NCBI GenBank assembly: GCA_002786025.1
Contig: NHNW01000032.1
Location: 310,001-374,000 of the forward strand
Origin: Zasmidium citrigriseum
Lineage: Eukaryota; Ascomycota; Dothideomycetes; Mycosphaerellales; Mycosphaerellaceae
DNA: 64,000 bases
Reading direction: 5' to 3'
Below are positions 43,960-53,021 of this stretch, in pieces. Made by a program: the position numbers and the translations under genes. Under the pieces are notes generated by a model. The model was not told where the DNA came from, did no database searches, and worked only from the letters and a program-made list of their open reading frames with translations. Position 1 is the first letter of the stretch. Each line of letters opens with the position of its first letter.

Positions 43960-44883
43960 CTATGCCACAGTAGCCTTCGCCATACGTTCCAACTCCTCAA
44001 ACTTCCTCTTCTTGCCCTTATCGTTCCCCAGCCTCTCCAAAAACTCCTTCTTCCGTCTCTCCGCCCTACCTCGAACTCCCACCCGTGTCAGCCTATCCCA
44101 AACGCTCACAAATTTCAGCCTGGTCGAACCACCGCCTACACCCTTAAGCACCTCCGACTCCTTGATCCACGGCATGCTCGTCACCTCCTCGATCGGCAGC
44201 AACAGACACAGCTGTAGCTTATACAGCATACTAGCCGTCGGTCCCTCGTCTGGCCACGATCCCAAGAGACAGCTGACGGCGCCTTCGATCTCCGGGGTCT
44301 CACCGCGAGGGCTGGGTCTGTTTCGGCTAACCCCTCCTCCCCACTTGATGTCGTTGATGGCCCATTTCGAATCCTCTTTGCCGATCTTCAGACTCACGGC
44401 TTTGCCGTCCCTTGGTGCTTCGTAGTTCGTGTAGTCGAAGTTGATTACGACTCTCCGGATATCGTGTTTCTTGAGACCCTCGTCCCACTTCTCCGCTGTC
44501 ATGTCGTTCTCGAAGTTGTCCAATCCAGCCACATCGTCGTCAATGACTACCTCCACGGTATCGATCTTCTTGCATGCCTCGCGAATAGTTTTGCCGATCT
44601 TGCGATGCAGCAGCTTCATGTCTTTTGCCCATTTCCAGGCGCCTGTTGGCTCGACGATGTAGGCGGGTTTGTTGTCGGAGTTGTGGATCTTGTGGACTCG
44701 GATTTGGATCTTGTTTGAGAGGAATGGAGCGATGATCTTGTCGATGAGTTCTTGGGGGAGGTCGGTGAAGGTTGCGTTTTTCTTCTCTGCACTCTCTCCG
44801 TTTGCGGTGGCGGGCGTTGATGGTGCATTGGGAGTGTCGTTGGCGTTGTCGGGAACGCTGGAGCTGGGATTGGGATGCGACAT
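43960..44883 (-). CDS. F-box-like protein, subgroup E (307 aa)
   Basis: Single exon from ATG 44883. A disordered Asn/Pro/Ser-rich N-terminus (1-36) precedes the motif FTDLPQELIDKIIAPFL at residues 39-55. Next comes a predicted strand-helix part (KIQIRVHKIHN, WKWAKDMKLLHRKI), then a 'DIRRVVINFDY' strand. The C-terminus is basic (RRKKEFLERLGNDKGKKRK), a likely nuclear signal. It is the first of four adjacent minus-strand genes sharing LPQEL..xxI..PLL; the order of blocks (motif, 'W..' helix, 'I.xVxI.F.Y' strand, 'W..xxIxW') is kept while sequence varies. The adaptor role is inferred from the motif. Confidence 0.86.
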   Translation of the reverse strand: MSHPNPSSSVPDNANDTPNAPSTPATANGESAEKKNATFTDLPQELIDKIIAPFLSNKIQIRVHKIHNSDNKPAYIVEPTGAWKWAKDMKLLHRKIGKTIREACKKIDTVEVVIDDDVAGLDNFENDMTAEKWDEGLKKHDIRRVVINFDYTNYEAPRDGKAVSLKIGKEDSKWAINDIKWGGGVSRNRPSPRGETPEIEGAVSCLLGSWPDEGPTASMLYKLQLCLLLPIEEVTSMPWIKESEVLKGVGGGSTRLKFVSVWDRLTRVGVRGRAERRKKEFLERLGNDKGKKRKFEELERMAKATVA

Positions 44884-45257
44884 CTTTGCTTTGAGAGGGA
44901 GATGTGTGGTTCGGGTGCGATGTTTGGGGTGAGTTGGTGGTTTGGGGGAGAAGCTTGAAAAGTTCAGCTTGGGCGCAGGACGTTACGTAAGCTTTAGGTT
45001 TGACATGTGAATCCCACTAGCCTCCTCATTCACGAAGAAGGAAGGAGCATTCACAATTTCTTAAGATCCAATCTCCTTTGCATAGTAGACGACCATGGCA
45101 TCGAGCACGCTATTGGTCTACTGGAAGTAGGTCGCTCAGACGGAGATGAGAACTCATCAATTCCTGATGACGCATTGCATTGCGCCCGCCCATGATGGCC
45201 TTACTGCTCGTATCCCACTGACAGCGTATCCTCACTCTCTCACGCCAGCCCCACTCA
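44884..45257. other. Intergenic, no gene seen
   Basis: About 374 bp, upstream region of the gene at 43960-44883. Confidence 0.45.
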
Positions 45258-46118
45258 TCATCTCCAAACAATCATACAAACGGTCGGAATCCCTGCCTCC
45301 CTCAAAACCCTCTCGTCCCTCCTCCCATCCCGTCCCAGCGGCATCCAAACCCCCCGACACATCTTATCAGCACCCATCCTCTTGCTCTCCTCCTCCAAAC
45401 CCTCCGCCTCCAGCACCCAATCCTCCTTTCCCAGCTCCTCCGGCGCCATCGTAAGACACTGCTGCAACTTCGCAAGTCCATCCGCAGACAGACCCTCCTT
45501 CGACCAGAGCTCCATCAGCCAGACGATAATGCCGCGGATGAGATTGCAGAAGCGACGGTCGTGGATGCGGATGTACTCGTCTTCGACTGCGTAGGTGCGC
45601 GTCCAGTCGATGCTCGTCAGGGACCATTTGTCGTCGATGAGGGAGAGGGTGATGGTGGCGGAGGAGTCGGGTTCGGTCTTGTAGATGGAGTATTCCCATT
45701 CGAAAGTCGCTGTGGTGGTGACGGTTTTGATGGCGTGTTTCTTGATCATGTCTTTGAAGGAGTCTTGATCCATCGTATTTTTCAAGCCCCAGATCTTCTC
45801 GTTACTCATCCTCTTCGTCTTGGCGGGATCCGTGATGTGTAGCTCAAGCGTATCCATCGCGTCGAACTTGTTATCAATCGCCTCCTTGAGCTTGCTAGTC
45901 GTACGACGTAGTTGAGTGGCCCGTTTCCAGCCCTTGGAGGGCTGTACGACGATGTCTGTATCTTTGGGATTGGCGGGATCCCAGGCCACTTCGTACTCGT
46001 AGACGAGCACTTGCAGCGTCGTTGGGAGGAGAGGCTCGACGGCCTGGTCGACGAGTTCTTGTGGGAGGTCGGTGAAACCCGCCAGCTTCTTCTTCTCCGT
46101 GGGAGTGGCTGCGTCCAT
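45258..46118 (-). CDS. F-box-like protein, subgroup E (286 aa)
   Basis: Single exon. The open frame extends to 46256, but ATG 46118 (ACCATGG) is the best start. The motif FTDLPQELVDQAVEPLLP is at residues 15-32, then TLQVLVYEYEV. The block KTVTTTATFEWEYS matches the 'IRRVVINFDYT' strand of the first subgroup E gene, and DDKWSLTSIDW matches DSKWAINDIKW. Good agreement in block order and spacing shows the two are paralogues. A tryptophan/leucine-rich segment (IIVWLMELWSKEGLS) may be a buried helix. No membrane or secretion signals. Confidence 0.86.
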   Translation of the reverse strand: MDAATPTEKKKLAGFTDLPQELVDQAVEPLLPTTLQVLVYEYEVAWDPANPKDTDIVVQPSKGWKRATQLRRTTSKLKEAIDNKFDAMDTLELHITDPAKTKRMSNEKIWGLKNTMDQDSFKDMIKKHAIKTVTTTATFEWEYSIYKTEPDSSATITLSLIDDKWSLTSIDWTRTYAVEDEYIRIHDRRFCNLIRGIIVWLMELWSKEGLSADGLAKLQQCLTMAPEELGKEDWVLEAEGLEEESKRMGADKMCRGVWMPLGRDGRRDERVLREAGIPTVCMIVWR

Positions 46119-46634
46119 GGTGTCGATAGGTCTATTGACAGACTGGACAGGGCGACGAGACGCGGAGAACAGTGCTGGGGTGAAGTTGTTTTTTTCGAAA
46201 TGGACGCCCGAGTGGTGGCCAATGTGAGGCCGCGCTAGTGGGCATGGTCTTGGCACGTCAGGGGCTCGTGTGGGAGATCTAGTCTTGAATGTAGCGCTGC
46301 TTTCTCGAGCAATCTATCGATGACTAGGCTACTGAAGACCTTTATGAGCATGGATCCAATGTCTACTTCGTGGAGAGAGATGATCGGGAAAGTAACGATT
46401 TCACCTCCTTCTCTGAGACTACGTCCTGCTCTTGCTGTCTCCTATTTCGAACAGATGACTATGCCATCGATGGACTCTATGAGCGTTGATTGAGATCTGT
46501 AATCACGGAGAGAGACAAGATCGGGAAAAGTACAAGGAAGGTTCATTCTCTACAGCCACTACCTCCGATCCATCCCAGAACCTCAACTTCCCTCCCAATC
46601 TATCATACACCGCCTCCCTCTCCGCACCTCTGTA
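46119..46634. other. Intergenic with a diverged direct repeat
   Basis: 46319-46396 and 46454-46533 share GATGACTA.GC, TATGAGC, GGAGAGAGA and GATCGGGAA in the same order, about 135 bp apart. No gene seen. Confidence 0.45.
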
Positions 46635-47330
46635 TCATCTTCGACCCACCTGAATCCTCGTCCTCACCCCATTCGCAGGCCCCGCCGCAACCTCCCAAAT
46701 CTCCCCTAACATACGGACAACCGACACCTCCTTCCCCCTCATCCACGGCCTCAGCCTCAAGTCAAGCTTGAAGCGAAAGAAGTCTTTCAGCTCTCTGAAT
46801 TCAGCCGTATCGTCGCTTCCCTCCCACTTGATGGGCTCACGCTCCCTCCCCCGGTCTCCGCGCACGAGTTTGATGGTAGCGATGATGTCGGGGTCGAGTT
46901 GGCCGTTCCTCCATTCTGTCCAGGAGAAGTGCGTGACGATAGTGATGCTGCGGATGTTGAGCTCGGAGACAAGGGCTTCGAAAGTGTTGGGGTTGGATAT
47001 TGTGTCTGAGGTGTGCGTTTCGCTGTCGAGGATGACTTGCATTGGGATGTGGCCGTCTTGAATACCCGCGTCATTGGCTGCGTTGCGGAATTTGTGGTTC
47101 AGGGTGCAAAGCTTGAAGAATTGTTTCCATGCGTCGAGGTCTTCGTCGTTGGATTTGAGGGAGGTTTGGACGAGGAGCTTCGTTGGGAGGAGTGGTTGGA
47201 CGATAGCGTCGATGAGTTCCTGGGGAAGGTCGTTGATTGTAGCTGGCGTCTTCGGTTCTCGCTCTTTTTCCGTCGCGGTAGTGATAGCTAGGCCGTCGAG
47301 TAGCTTGGCGAGGTCTCTGTCTTCGGACAT
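46635..47330 (-). CDS. F-box-like protein, subgroup E (231 aa)
   Basis: Single exon from ATG 47330. The motif INDLPQELIDAIVQPLLP is at about residues 32-49, then TKLLVQTSLKS. IRSITIVTHFSWTEW is the counterpart of the strand block in its two upstream neighbours, and PIKWEG that of the 'W..xxIxW' block. It is shorter than the others and ends soon after DFFRFKLDLRLRPW with a basic tail. The same fold is expected. No other function can be read. Confidence 0.84.
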   Translation of the reverse strand: MSEDRDLAKLLDGLAITTATEKEREPKTPATINDLPQELIDAIVQPLLPTKLLVQTSLKSNDEDLDAWKQFFKLCTLNHKFRNAANDAGIQDGHIPMQVILDSETHTSDTISNPNTFEALVSELNIRSITIVTHFSWTEWRNGQLDPDIIATIKLVRGDRGREREPIKWEGSDDTAEFRELKDFFRFKLDLRLRPWMRGKEVSVVRMLGEIWEVAAGPANGVRTRIQVGRR

Positions 47331-47681
47331 CGTTATAGAGATGGAGTCGTAATGGCAAAAGGCAGTGTGTCTAGGTTGAGGTCAGAAAGCAAGTATAAAG
47401 TAGATAAAGCTTGTGTTTATGCGCTGGCATGTTTCAGCAGACTTCACAAGCATACACATTGATCTTCTAAAACCGTACTAGATTCACCGAGCAAACATCT
47501 GAAGAGAAGGAGACCGGTCATTCGCGGGCCAAGTCTCTCTATTTCCCTTGTGACTCGTCGCTCCGTCTCCTGATCTCGTGCTACTCGATCGAGGCCTCAT
47601 GCCTCCGTCCACTACTTAGTTCAAGGCACAAGACATAGAGAGCGAGCGACAGGCATGCTGCATCCGAGTCCTCCCAATTGA
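47331..47681. other. Intergenic, no gene seen
   Basis: About 350 bp upstream of the gene ending at 47330. No clear motif apart from the general spacing. Confidence 0.4.
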
Positions 47682-48338
47682 CTAATCCCTCAGCGGCTTA
47701 AGTCCCAACTCCAGTGGACCCACGAGGACAAGCACGAAATGATGGAACCGAGATTCCTTCTTTGCGAGTTGCAACATCATCTCCTTCATGTCCCCCTCAA
47801 TGGTCTGAGCCCTCCCATTGCGCATCCCGTTGCCGCGTTCGATGAATTGAGTCCTAGGCTCCTCGCGTCCCGTCTCGATCCATTCTATCTTCTTCAAGAC
47901 CCAATCCTCATCCCGGCACTCGAAGATGAGACGCTCTTTGCCGCTGTGGTTGGGCGTACGAAAGCGGGGCTGGGGGCCTAGGTCGAGATCGAGGATGAGA
48001 GTCTTGTTGCAGAAGGAGACGATTGGACGCATGCCAGGCCCAAATTTCTCTGCTTTCTCTATGATGTACTTGTCTGGGTGGTCGCGGCTGAGGTCGAACT
48101 TGACGATGAGCGGGAGCCTGTTCTTCTCGATGTTCTTCAGGTGCTCATCAATGGATGCGCATAATTTCTTGCTGACGCGGCGGAGGTCGAGGATTGTCTT
48201 GAAGTTCTCCCAGTCCGCACTGCCTCGCGTATTCAGCGGGTCGGTCTCGATCTGGGTTGGGAGGAGTGGCTCGATGATCTTGTCGGTGAGCTCTTGCGGG
48301 AGGTCGCTAATGCTGGCGAGCTTCTTGTCGTCGGCCAT
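47682..48338 (-). CDS. F-box-like protein, subgroup E (218 aa)
   Basis: Single exon. The open frame extends to 48446 but begins on TTG; ATG 48338 (GCCATGG) places the motif ISDLPQELTDKIIEPLLP at residues 10-27. DWVLKKIEWIETG corresponds to the 'W..xxIxW' block of its neighbours, and TLILDLDLGPQPRF to a strand block. It is the last of the four subgroup E genes. It faces the subgroup C gene at 48620 across a 281-bp gap that contains GGCTAGCGTGG (48534-48544). The adaptor function is inferred. Confidence 0.84.
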   Translation of the reverse strand: MADDKKLASISDLPQELTDKIIEPLLPTQIETDPLNTRGSADWENFKTILDLRRVSKKLCASIDEHLKNIEKNRLPLIVKFDLSRDHPDKYIIEKAEKFGPGMRPIVSFCNKTLILDLDLGPQPRFRTPNHSGKERLIFECRDEDWVLKKIEWIETGREEPRTQFIERGNGMRNGRAQTIEGDMKEMMLQLAKKESRFHHFVLVLVGPLELGLKPLRD

Positions 48339-48619
48339 GGCGTCGATCTCCGAGATTGTTGCTGTGCGGTAGTATGCGATAGTCTTGATTGATGGCGTGG
48401 CGAGAGTGGGAGAGGCGGAGACGGGAGTGTCAAAGTGAAGTGCCAACTGAAGTTAGTGGTGAAGGTGGGAGTGAGCACAGCAGTGAAGCGACGAGTAAAG
48501 CCAGCGTTTGTTGACCCGGAAAACGACCATCCCGGCTAGCGTGGACCTTGACGCGCTCCCACTCACTTTCTCCCTCACTTCAGCGCCATCTTCCCTTTCA
48601 CATGTCACGCCAAGTCATC

Positions 48620-49605
48620 ATGGCGCCCATTACTCCTAGCGACGAGACCAACGATGGCGTGGCCGCCCAGAGAGCTTTCGACATCTCAGAGCTCCGCGAG
48701 GTATGTGTCGGCTCACTAAAAACACGATTTTCCTTCATTTCTCGACTCACTCCGGCTCTTCTAACTCTTCACTCCAGATAATCATGCTGAACCTCGACTA
48801 CTACGCCCTCAAAGCCGCCCGCTGCGTCTCCCGCGACTTTGAAGCCACCTACCAAGCGTCCGAAAAGCTCAAGACGATTCTCTTCCGCAGCAGCAAGCCT
48901 GTTCTCTCCATGCTCGATCCCAACAAGATCGCTGGCACAGCCATGCTCAAGAAGACATTCAACATCGAGGCCGGCATGAACCCACGCTTCTGCGATCTGG
49001 CGAAAAGGACAGATATGGCCCTTAACTCCATGCCGATGAGCTACGAAGCCGAATTCGAGATCCCAGGGATTTCCCCATCCGACCATTGCGAGGAATTCGC
49101 AGTCCCGCCCCGCCGCATCCATTTCACGCCTGAGAAAAACGCCAGCTGCATTATGATCCGCATGCATGTATACCAGAGCAACGGACTCTGCTTCGACGAG
49201 GCCCAGGCCTGGCGCGAGAAGGCCGTCTTCAATGTCGATCCGGTCTGGCGCGACGAGTACCTCATGTACCCGTTTCCGGCAGAGACGGCTTTGCGGATCC
49301 ATCTCTCCATCCGGGAGCCGTCGATGAATGTCTTTGGATGCGAGCGGTGGCAGGATGAGGAGTACAGACTTGGGGATGTGATGTGTGTTCTTGGGATTGA
49401 GAATTGCAGTGTGGGAGATGTTTTGGAGATTGCCAATGCGTTGTATGGCTATGCGGATGCGTTATGGCCGGACGGTGGACGGGCGATTACGAAGATGAAG
49501 GATGCGAGGGATTTGCTTCAGCGGCAACATGGTCTGGCGGCGGAAAAGGTGGCGCTGGTTGGGTCTGATGTGCTTCATCATGTCATTACACGCGAGCGAA
49601 GCTGA
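48620..49605 (+). CDS. F-box protein, subgroup C (302 aa, 2 exons)
   Basis: Exons 48620-48700 and 48778-49605; the 77-bp intron has GTATGT and CCAG ends, CTAAC upstream of the acceptor, and phase 0. ATG 48620 (ATCATGG) was preferred; ATG 48602 would add six residues. The F-box is split by the intron: AAQRAFDISELRE on exon 1, then IIMLNLDYYALKAARCVSRD and KLKTILFRSSKPV on exon 2. This is the usual fungal F-box, with 'LNLD...L.AAR..SR.F...' and an LF.SSKP end. The C-terminal part is unrecognised. The gene at 49858 on the opposite strand has the same intron position and a similar F-box. Confidence 0.85.
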
Positions 49606-49857
49606 TCAGAGTTGCTCTAAGATCGTTGAAAGTGGCGATGGTCAGTATACCTCCGAACGAGAGTTGTAGTGTAATGGTTGCTGATTATGTTGCAGTCTCT
49701 TCTTTCAGCCCAAGTCCGAGGGCTGGATCACAATGCCTTCGTAGAGCAATTCGGCACATGGCATCACGAAGAGCCATGGCACTGGTCTATACCAAAGACA
49801 TCTTAGACCGTCCCATCTCCCCACAGCCCCCACCACCCCCTCCATACCACCTTTCTC

Positions 49858-50701
49858 CTACTCCTCCCGAAAATAAACAAACCTAGCCCTCTCAACCCCC
49901 TCCCCATCCCCACCCAACCACCTCACCGCCTTCCTCATCCACTTCCCACCCTTAACAACATCCATCACAACCCCCTGACTCCCCACCGGCCACAACGCAA
50001 GCCCGATCCTCTTCACCAAATTCCCCAATTCCATCACCCTCCGCATACTCTTCGTCCCGTTGAGCTCGACGTAGGCGTACATCAACCCGCCCTCGTGGAA
50101 CAAAAAGTGCAGGTCTAGTGCCATTCTGTCTTGGAAAGGGTAGACGATGAAATCGTCCGCTCCGAGTGGGAAGGTGTCCTGCGAGTGCCGACTGGTGATG
50201 AAGGCGATTTGGATGACGGTCGCCTGGGCGTAGACTTCGATTTTGGCGCTCTGGATGTCGGGACAGGGGATGTGGATTGAGTATTCGACCCGAAAGTCGT
50301 TGAGTTTGCGGGTGATGTAGCGCGGGTTGATGCCTCCGTGGAAGTTCTCCTTTGCGAGTTCGTCCACGCCGACCTTATCCTGGATTCTGAGGGCTGGGTT
50401 CAGATGAGGGAGGTACGCCTCGACTGGTCTGGCGCTTTGAAAGAGGACGGTCTTGAGTTTGTTGGAGCCGCGATAGCTCGCCTCGAATATCTTGCAGGTT
50501 CGTCGAGCGGCAGAGAGGCTTTTCATGTCGAGGTTCAGGAGGATCATCTATGTCGAGATAGGTTAGTTTCTTTATGCCCACTGCTTTGTTCCGGGCGGCT
50601 GTTACCTCGAGGAGCTCGGCGACGCTGAAGACCTTGTGTGCGGCGGCTGTCGCTCGTGTGACGGAGCGTGTCATCCTTGTTGATGCGGGTATCTTTGCCA
50701 T
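49858..50701 (-). CDS. F-box protein, subgroup C (261 aa, 2 exons)
   Basis: Exons 50701-50606 and 50547-49858; the 58-bp intron (50548-50605) runs GTAACA to ATAG and is in phase 0. Exon 1 gives MAKIPASTRMTRSVTRATAA then KVFSVAELLE. Exon 2 continues MILLNLDMKSLSAARRTCKI and KLKTVLFQSARPV. Together they form a canonical F-box at about residues 23-72. It is convergent with its paralogue at 48620: both F-boxes are interrupted after the same residue, and YPF followed by LDLHF/LRIHL occurs in both C-terminal parts. The intron donor GTAACA is weaker than usual. Skp1 binding is expected from the family; the substrate is unknown. Confidence 0.85.
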
Positions 50702-50927
50702 GGTCGGCGATGAGAGATGTTGTTGACAAGTGGAGGATCGTGGAAGAAGGAGAAGAGTTCACAAGACTGGGCTTTTGAAGCTGTGGCTAGCGTTGAGCTT
50801 ATTGGCGTCAATTCACCCTTTTGCTATCACACAAGAAGCCATCTAATTCCTCTTTTATCTATTCCCTGTATTGCCATCTAACGATTCATTGGTACCAATC
50901 AAGTCTTCATACTCTCCAGCACCCTCC

Positions 50928-51944
50928 TCACGCCCTGCACACTCTCCGCCCCCNCCTCCCCACAACCTCCCCCTCCCTAACCCCCATCCCCTCCCCGGGC
51001 CAAAGCAAAAACACAACCCCCTCCTTCTCCAACCTCTCCGCATCCCCCTCTGTCATAACAACAAAAAGCTCATTCGCCTGCGGCCTACCAACAACCCTCA
51101 TGCCCTCCCTCCCAGCATTGGTGAAAACGTCTGCCAAGGCCTGGCAAATGGAATTCGAGTGTCGAGCGATATCCAGCCAGAGATCATCGGCGAAGTAAGC
51201 CTCGAATTGCGCAGCAATAAAGCGCGATTTAGAGAAGAGTTGACCGGTGCGTTTGCGCATGAACATGAACTCTTCCGCCAGGGTTGGGTTAAAGAAGACC
51301 ACAGCCTCCGCGGCCCAACAGCCGTTCTTCGTTGCGCCGAAAGAGAGGACGTCGATGCCGCGGCGCCAGGTCATTTCCGCTGGACTGCAGTTTAGGGAGA
51401 CGAGACCGTTGGCGAAACGTGCGCCGTCCATATGCACACTCAACCCCGCCTCCCTAGCAATGGAGCATATCTCTCCAATCTCCTCGAGACTGTAAACCGT
51501 CCCACTCTCCGTCGGATTCGTAAGACTCACGCCCACCCCCCGTCCACCATGGACATCATACCCTCCGACCCTCTGCACCTCCCTCCTCAAGCGCTCGGGA
51601 TCAATCTTCCCATCCGCTCCATCGATGAGATTCAATCGAATCTGTCCCCCCGTCAGAAATTCGGGTGCACCACATTCGTCGACCACGATATGCGCCTCCC
51701 GTTGACAAAACACAATCCCCCCAGGCCTCGCCATGGCCGTAAGAGACAGACAATTCGCCGCTGTGCCGGTGCCGACGAAGAAGATTTTGAGGTCGTCTTT
51801 CTCAAACACTCTCCGAAAAGTCTCTTCAATCGATGCGTCGAGATTCGATTCTCCATAAGGTTTCGTAAAACCGCTCGCATGACGGGTTAAATTTTCGGAG
51901 ATCTTTGGGTGAGCGCCGGCCCAGTTGTCGGAGCCGAAGTTCAT
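50928..51944 (-). CDS. PLP-dependent threonine aldolase (low-specificity type), 3' end uncertain
   Basis: ATG 51944 opens with MNFGSDNWAGAHPKI; the further open frame upstream (to 52376) is not family-like. Residues of about 55-90 include FFVGTGTAANCLSLTAM and REAHIVVDECGAPEFLTGG. HMDGARFANG contains the Asp (173) that contacts the cofactor, and SFGATKNG carries the Schiff-base Lys (206). This identifies the beta-eliminating-lyase/threonine aldolase family, which cleaves threonine to glycine and acetaldehyde. The first 320 residues are well conserved. After FLLWPGEG the frame becomes glycine/arginine-rich and passes an undefined base (N at 50954) in a run of C, so the usual C-terminal strand-helix is missing. 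A frame error at the N, or a truncated gene, are the two explanations. Confidence 0.82.
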   Translation of the reverse strand: MNFGSDNWAGAHPKISENLTRHASGFTKPYGESNLDASIEETFRRVFEKDDLKIFFVGTGTAANCLSLTAMARPGGIVFCQREAHIVVDECGAPEFLTGGQIRLNLIDGADGKIDPERLRREVQRVGGYDVHGGRGVGVSLTNPTESGTVYSLEEIGEICSIAREAGLSVHMDGARFANGLVSLNCSPAEMTWRRGIDVLSFGATKNGCWAAEAVVFFNPTLAEEFMFMRKRTGQLFSKSRFIAAQFEAYFADDLWLDIARHSNSICQALADVFTNAGREGMRVVGRPQANELFVVMTEGDAERLEKEGVVFLLWPGEGMGVREGEVVGRXGRRVCRA

Positions 51945-52379
51945 GGTTGAGGTTGTGCGGGAGGGGGCGATGTGGGTGTAACGGGATGAAAGCAAGGTCT
52001 CATTTTGCGGGGGGAGTTTGGGAGGTGAGGTTGATGTTTGTGGTGGAGCTAGTCGAGTGTAGGGCGTGGGGTGGGTCAAGCGGTGGTTGTGGCGGCGAAT
52101 TTGTTGGGTGCATCGTTGGCTTCGTCGTACAGTCGAAAGGGAAAGACTGGTGAGAGACTTCATTTTTATTTTTCTCCTGTCTGTATGGATGTAGGTGTCA
52201 AATCTGTTACCGGCGTTGTCGAGATATTTTCTCATCTCAAACCCCTGCCCGCCGCAGATAGGCGTGCATTCGCTTATCGAAGGCTTAAATACTTCAACCC
52301 CGGTCTCGGCATTCCCGGGGTAAGATCCGGTGACAACAACAACAACGACATCCTCACACTCCCACTCCCACTTCATTTG
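51945..52379. other. Intergenic, no gene seen
   Basis: Upstream region of the aldolase gene and downstream region of the next; the minus-strand frame open through it lacks conserved sequence. Confidence 0.45.
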
Positions 52380-53021
52380 TTAATCACACCTCCCAAACGA
52401 ATACGCCGGCCCACAATAATACCCATCCAACTTCGTCCCGGCTGGCGCAAGAGTAACAAACCCGGCCCAAGTCCCCCCATGCGTAAGCTTAATACAATGC
52501 GTCCCACAAACATCATCCCCAACATCCCTGAGATAATTCTCCATCGCTTGGGAAATCGTCCTCAACTGTGCGGTGGTGTCGCAGTTCTTGCCCCGGGCTT
52601 CCGCCCGCCAGGTGACGTGGTCGAGGGTGTGCGTTTCGGGCTTGCAGTCGTGCTTTTTGGCTTTGTTGATGAAGTTGGAGCCGATGCCGGTGCCGATTTG
52701 GGCGGCGATGCCGGCGACGCTGAGGCAGACGCCGGCTTGGGCGGTGTTGGCGACGCAGTAGCCGATCCAGCGGCGGGGGGAGAGGGTGTTGTCGGTGGGG
52801 AGATCTTCGTCGAAGGTGCCGCTGTGTTCGAACCATTCGATAGGACCTTGGGGAATCCCGTCGGTGAGGTCCATACTAGCCAGGTTGTCCACGATCGCCT
52901 TTCCCTCCATCATGTCCACTGCTCGGGTGTTCAGAGTTGTGGACGGCGGCGAAGGCACCGCAGCTTGTGACAAGGGCGAGGCCATGAGCAAGTAGACCGA
53001 GATGATAGTGAGCGATTGCAT
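52380..53021 (-). CDS. Secreted cysteine-rich pre-pro-protein, effector-like (213 aa)
   Basis: Single exon from ATG 53021. Signal peptide of about 20 residues (MQSLTIISVYLLMASPLSQA). A probable pro-region of about 64 residues, rich in Asp/Pro, ends in SPRR at residues 81-84, a Kex2-type cleavage site. The remaining 129 residues contain all eight cysteines (89, 99, 126, 147, 172, 176, 203, 212), so four disulphides are possible. The C-terminal block is VCGTHCIKLTHGGTWAGFVT ... YYCGPAYSFGRC. A short hydrophobic helix (VCLSVAGIAAQIGTG) follows the first cysteines. No family can be named with certainty; size, secretion and cysteine content fit fungal effector or antimicrobial-type secreted proteins. 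Confidence 0.75.
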   Translation of the reverse strand: MQSLTIISVYLLMASPLSQAAVPSPPSTTLNTRAVDMMEGKAIVDNLASMDLTDGIPQGPIEWFEHSGTFDEDLPTDNTLSPRRWIGYCVANTAQAGVCLSVAGIAAQIGTGIGSNFINKAKKHDCKPETHTLDHVTWRAEARGKNCDTTAQLRTISQAMENYLRDVGDDVCGTHCIKLTHGGTWAGFVTLAPAGTKLDGYYCGPAYSFGRCD

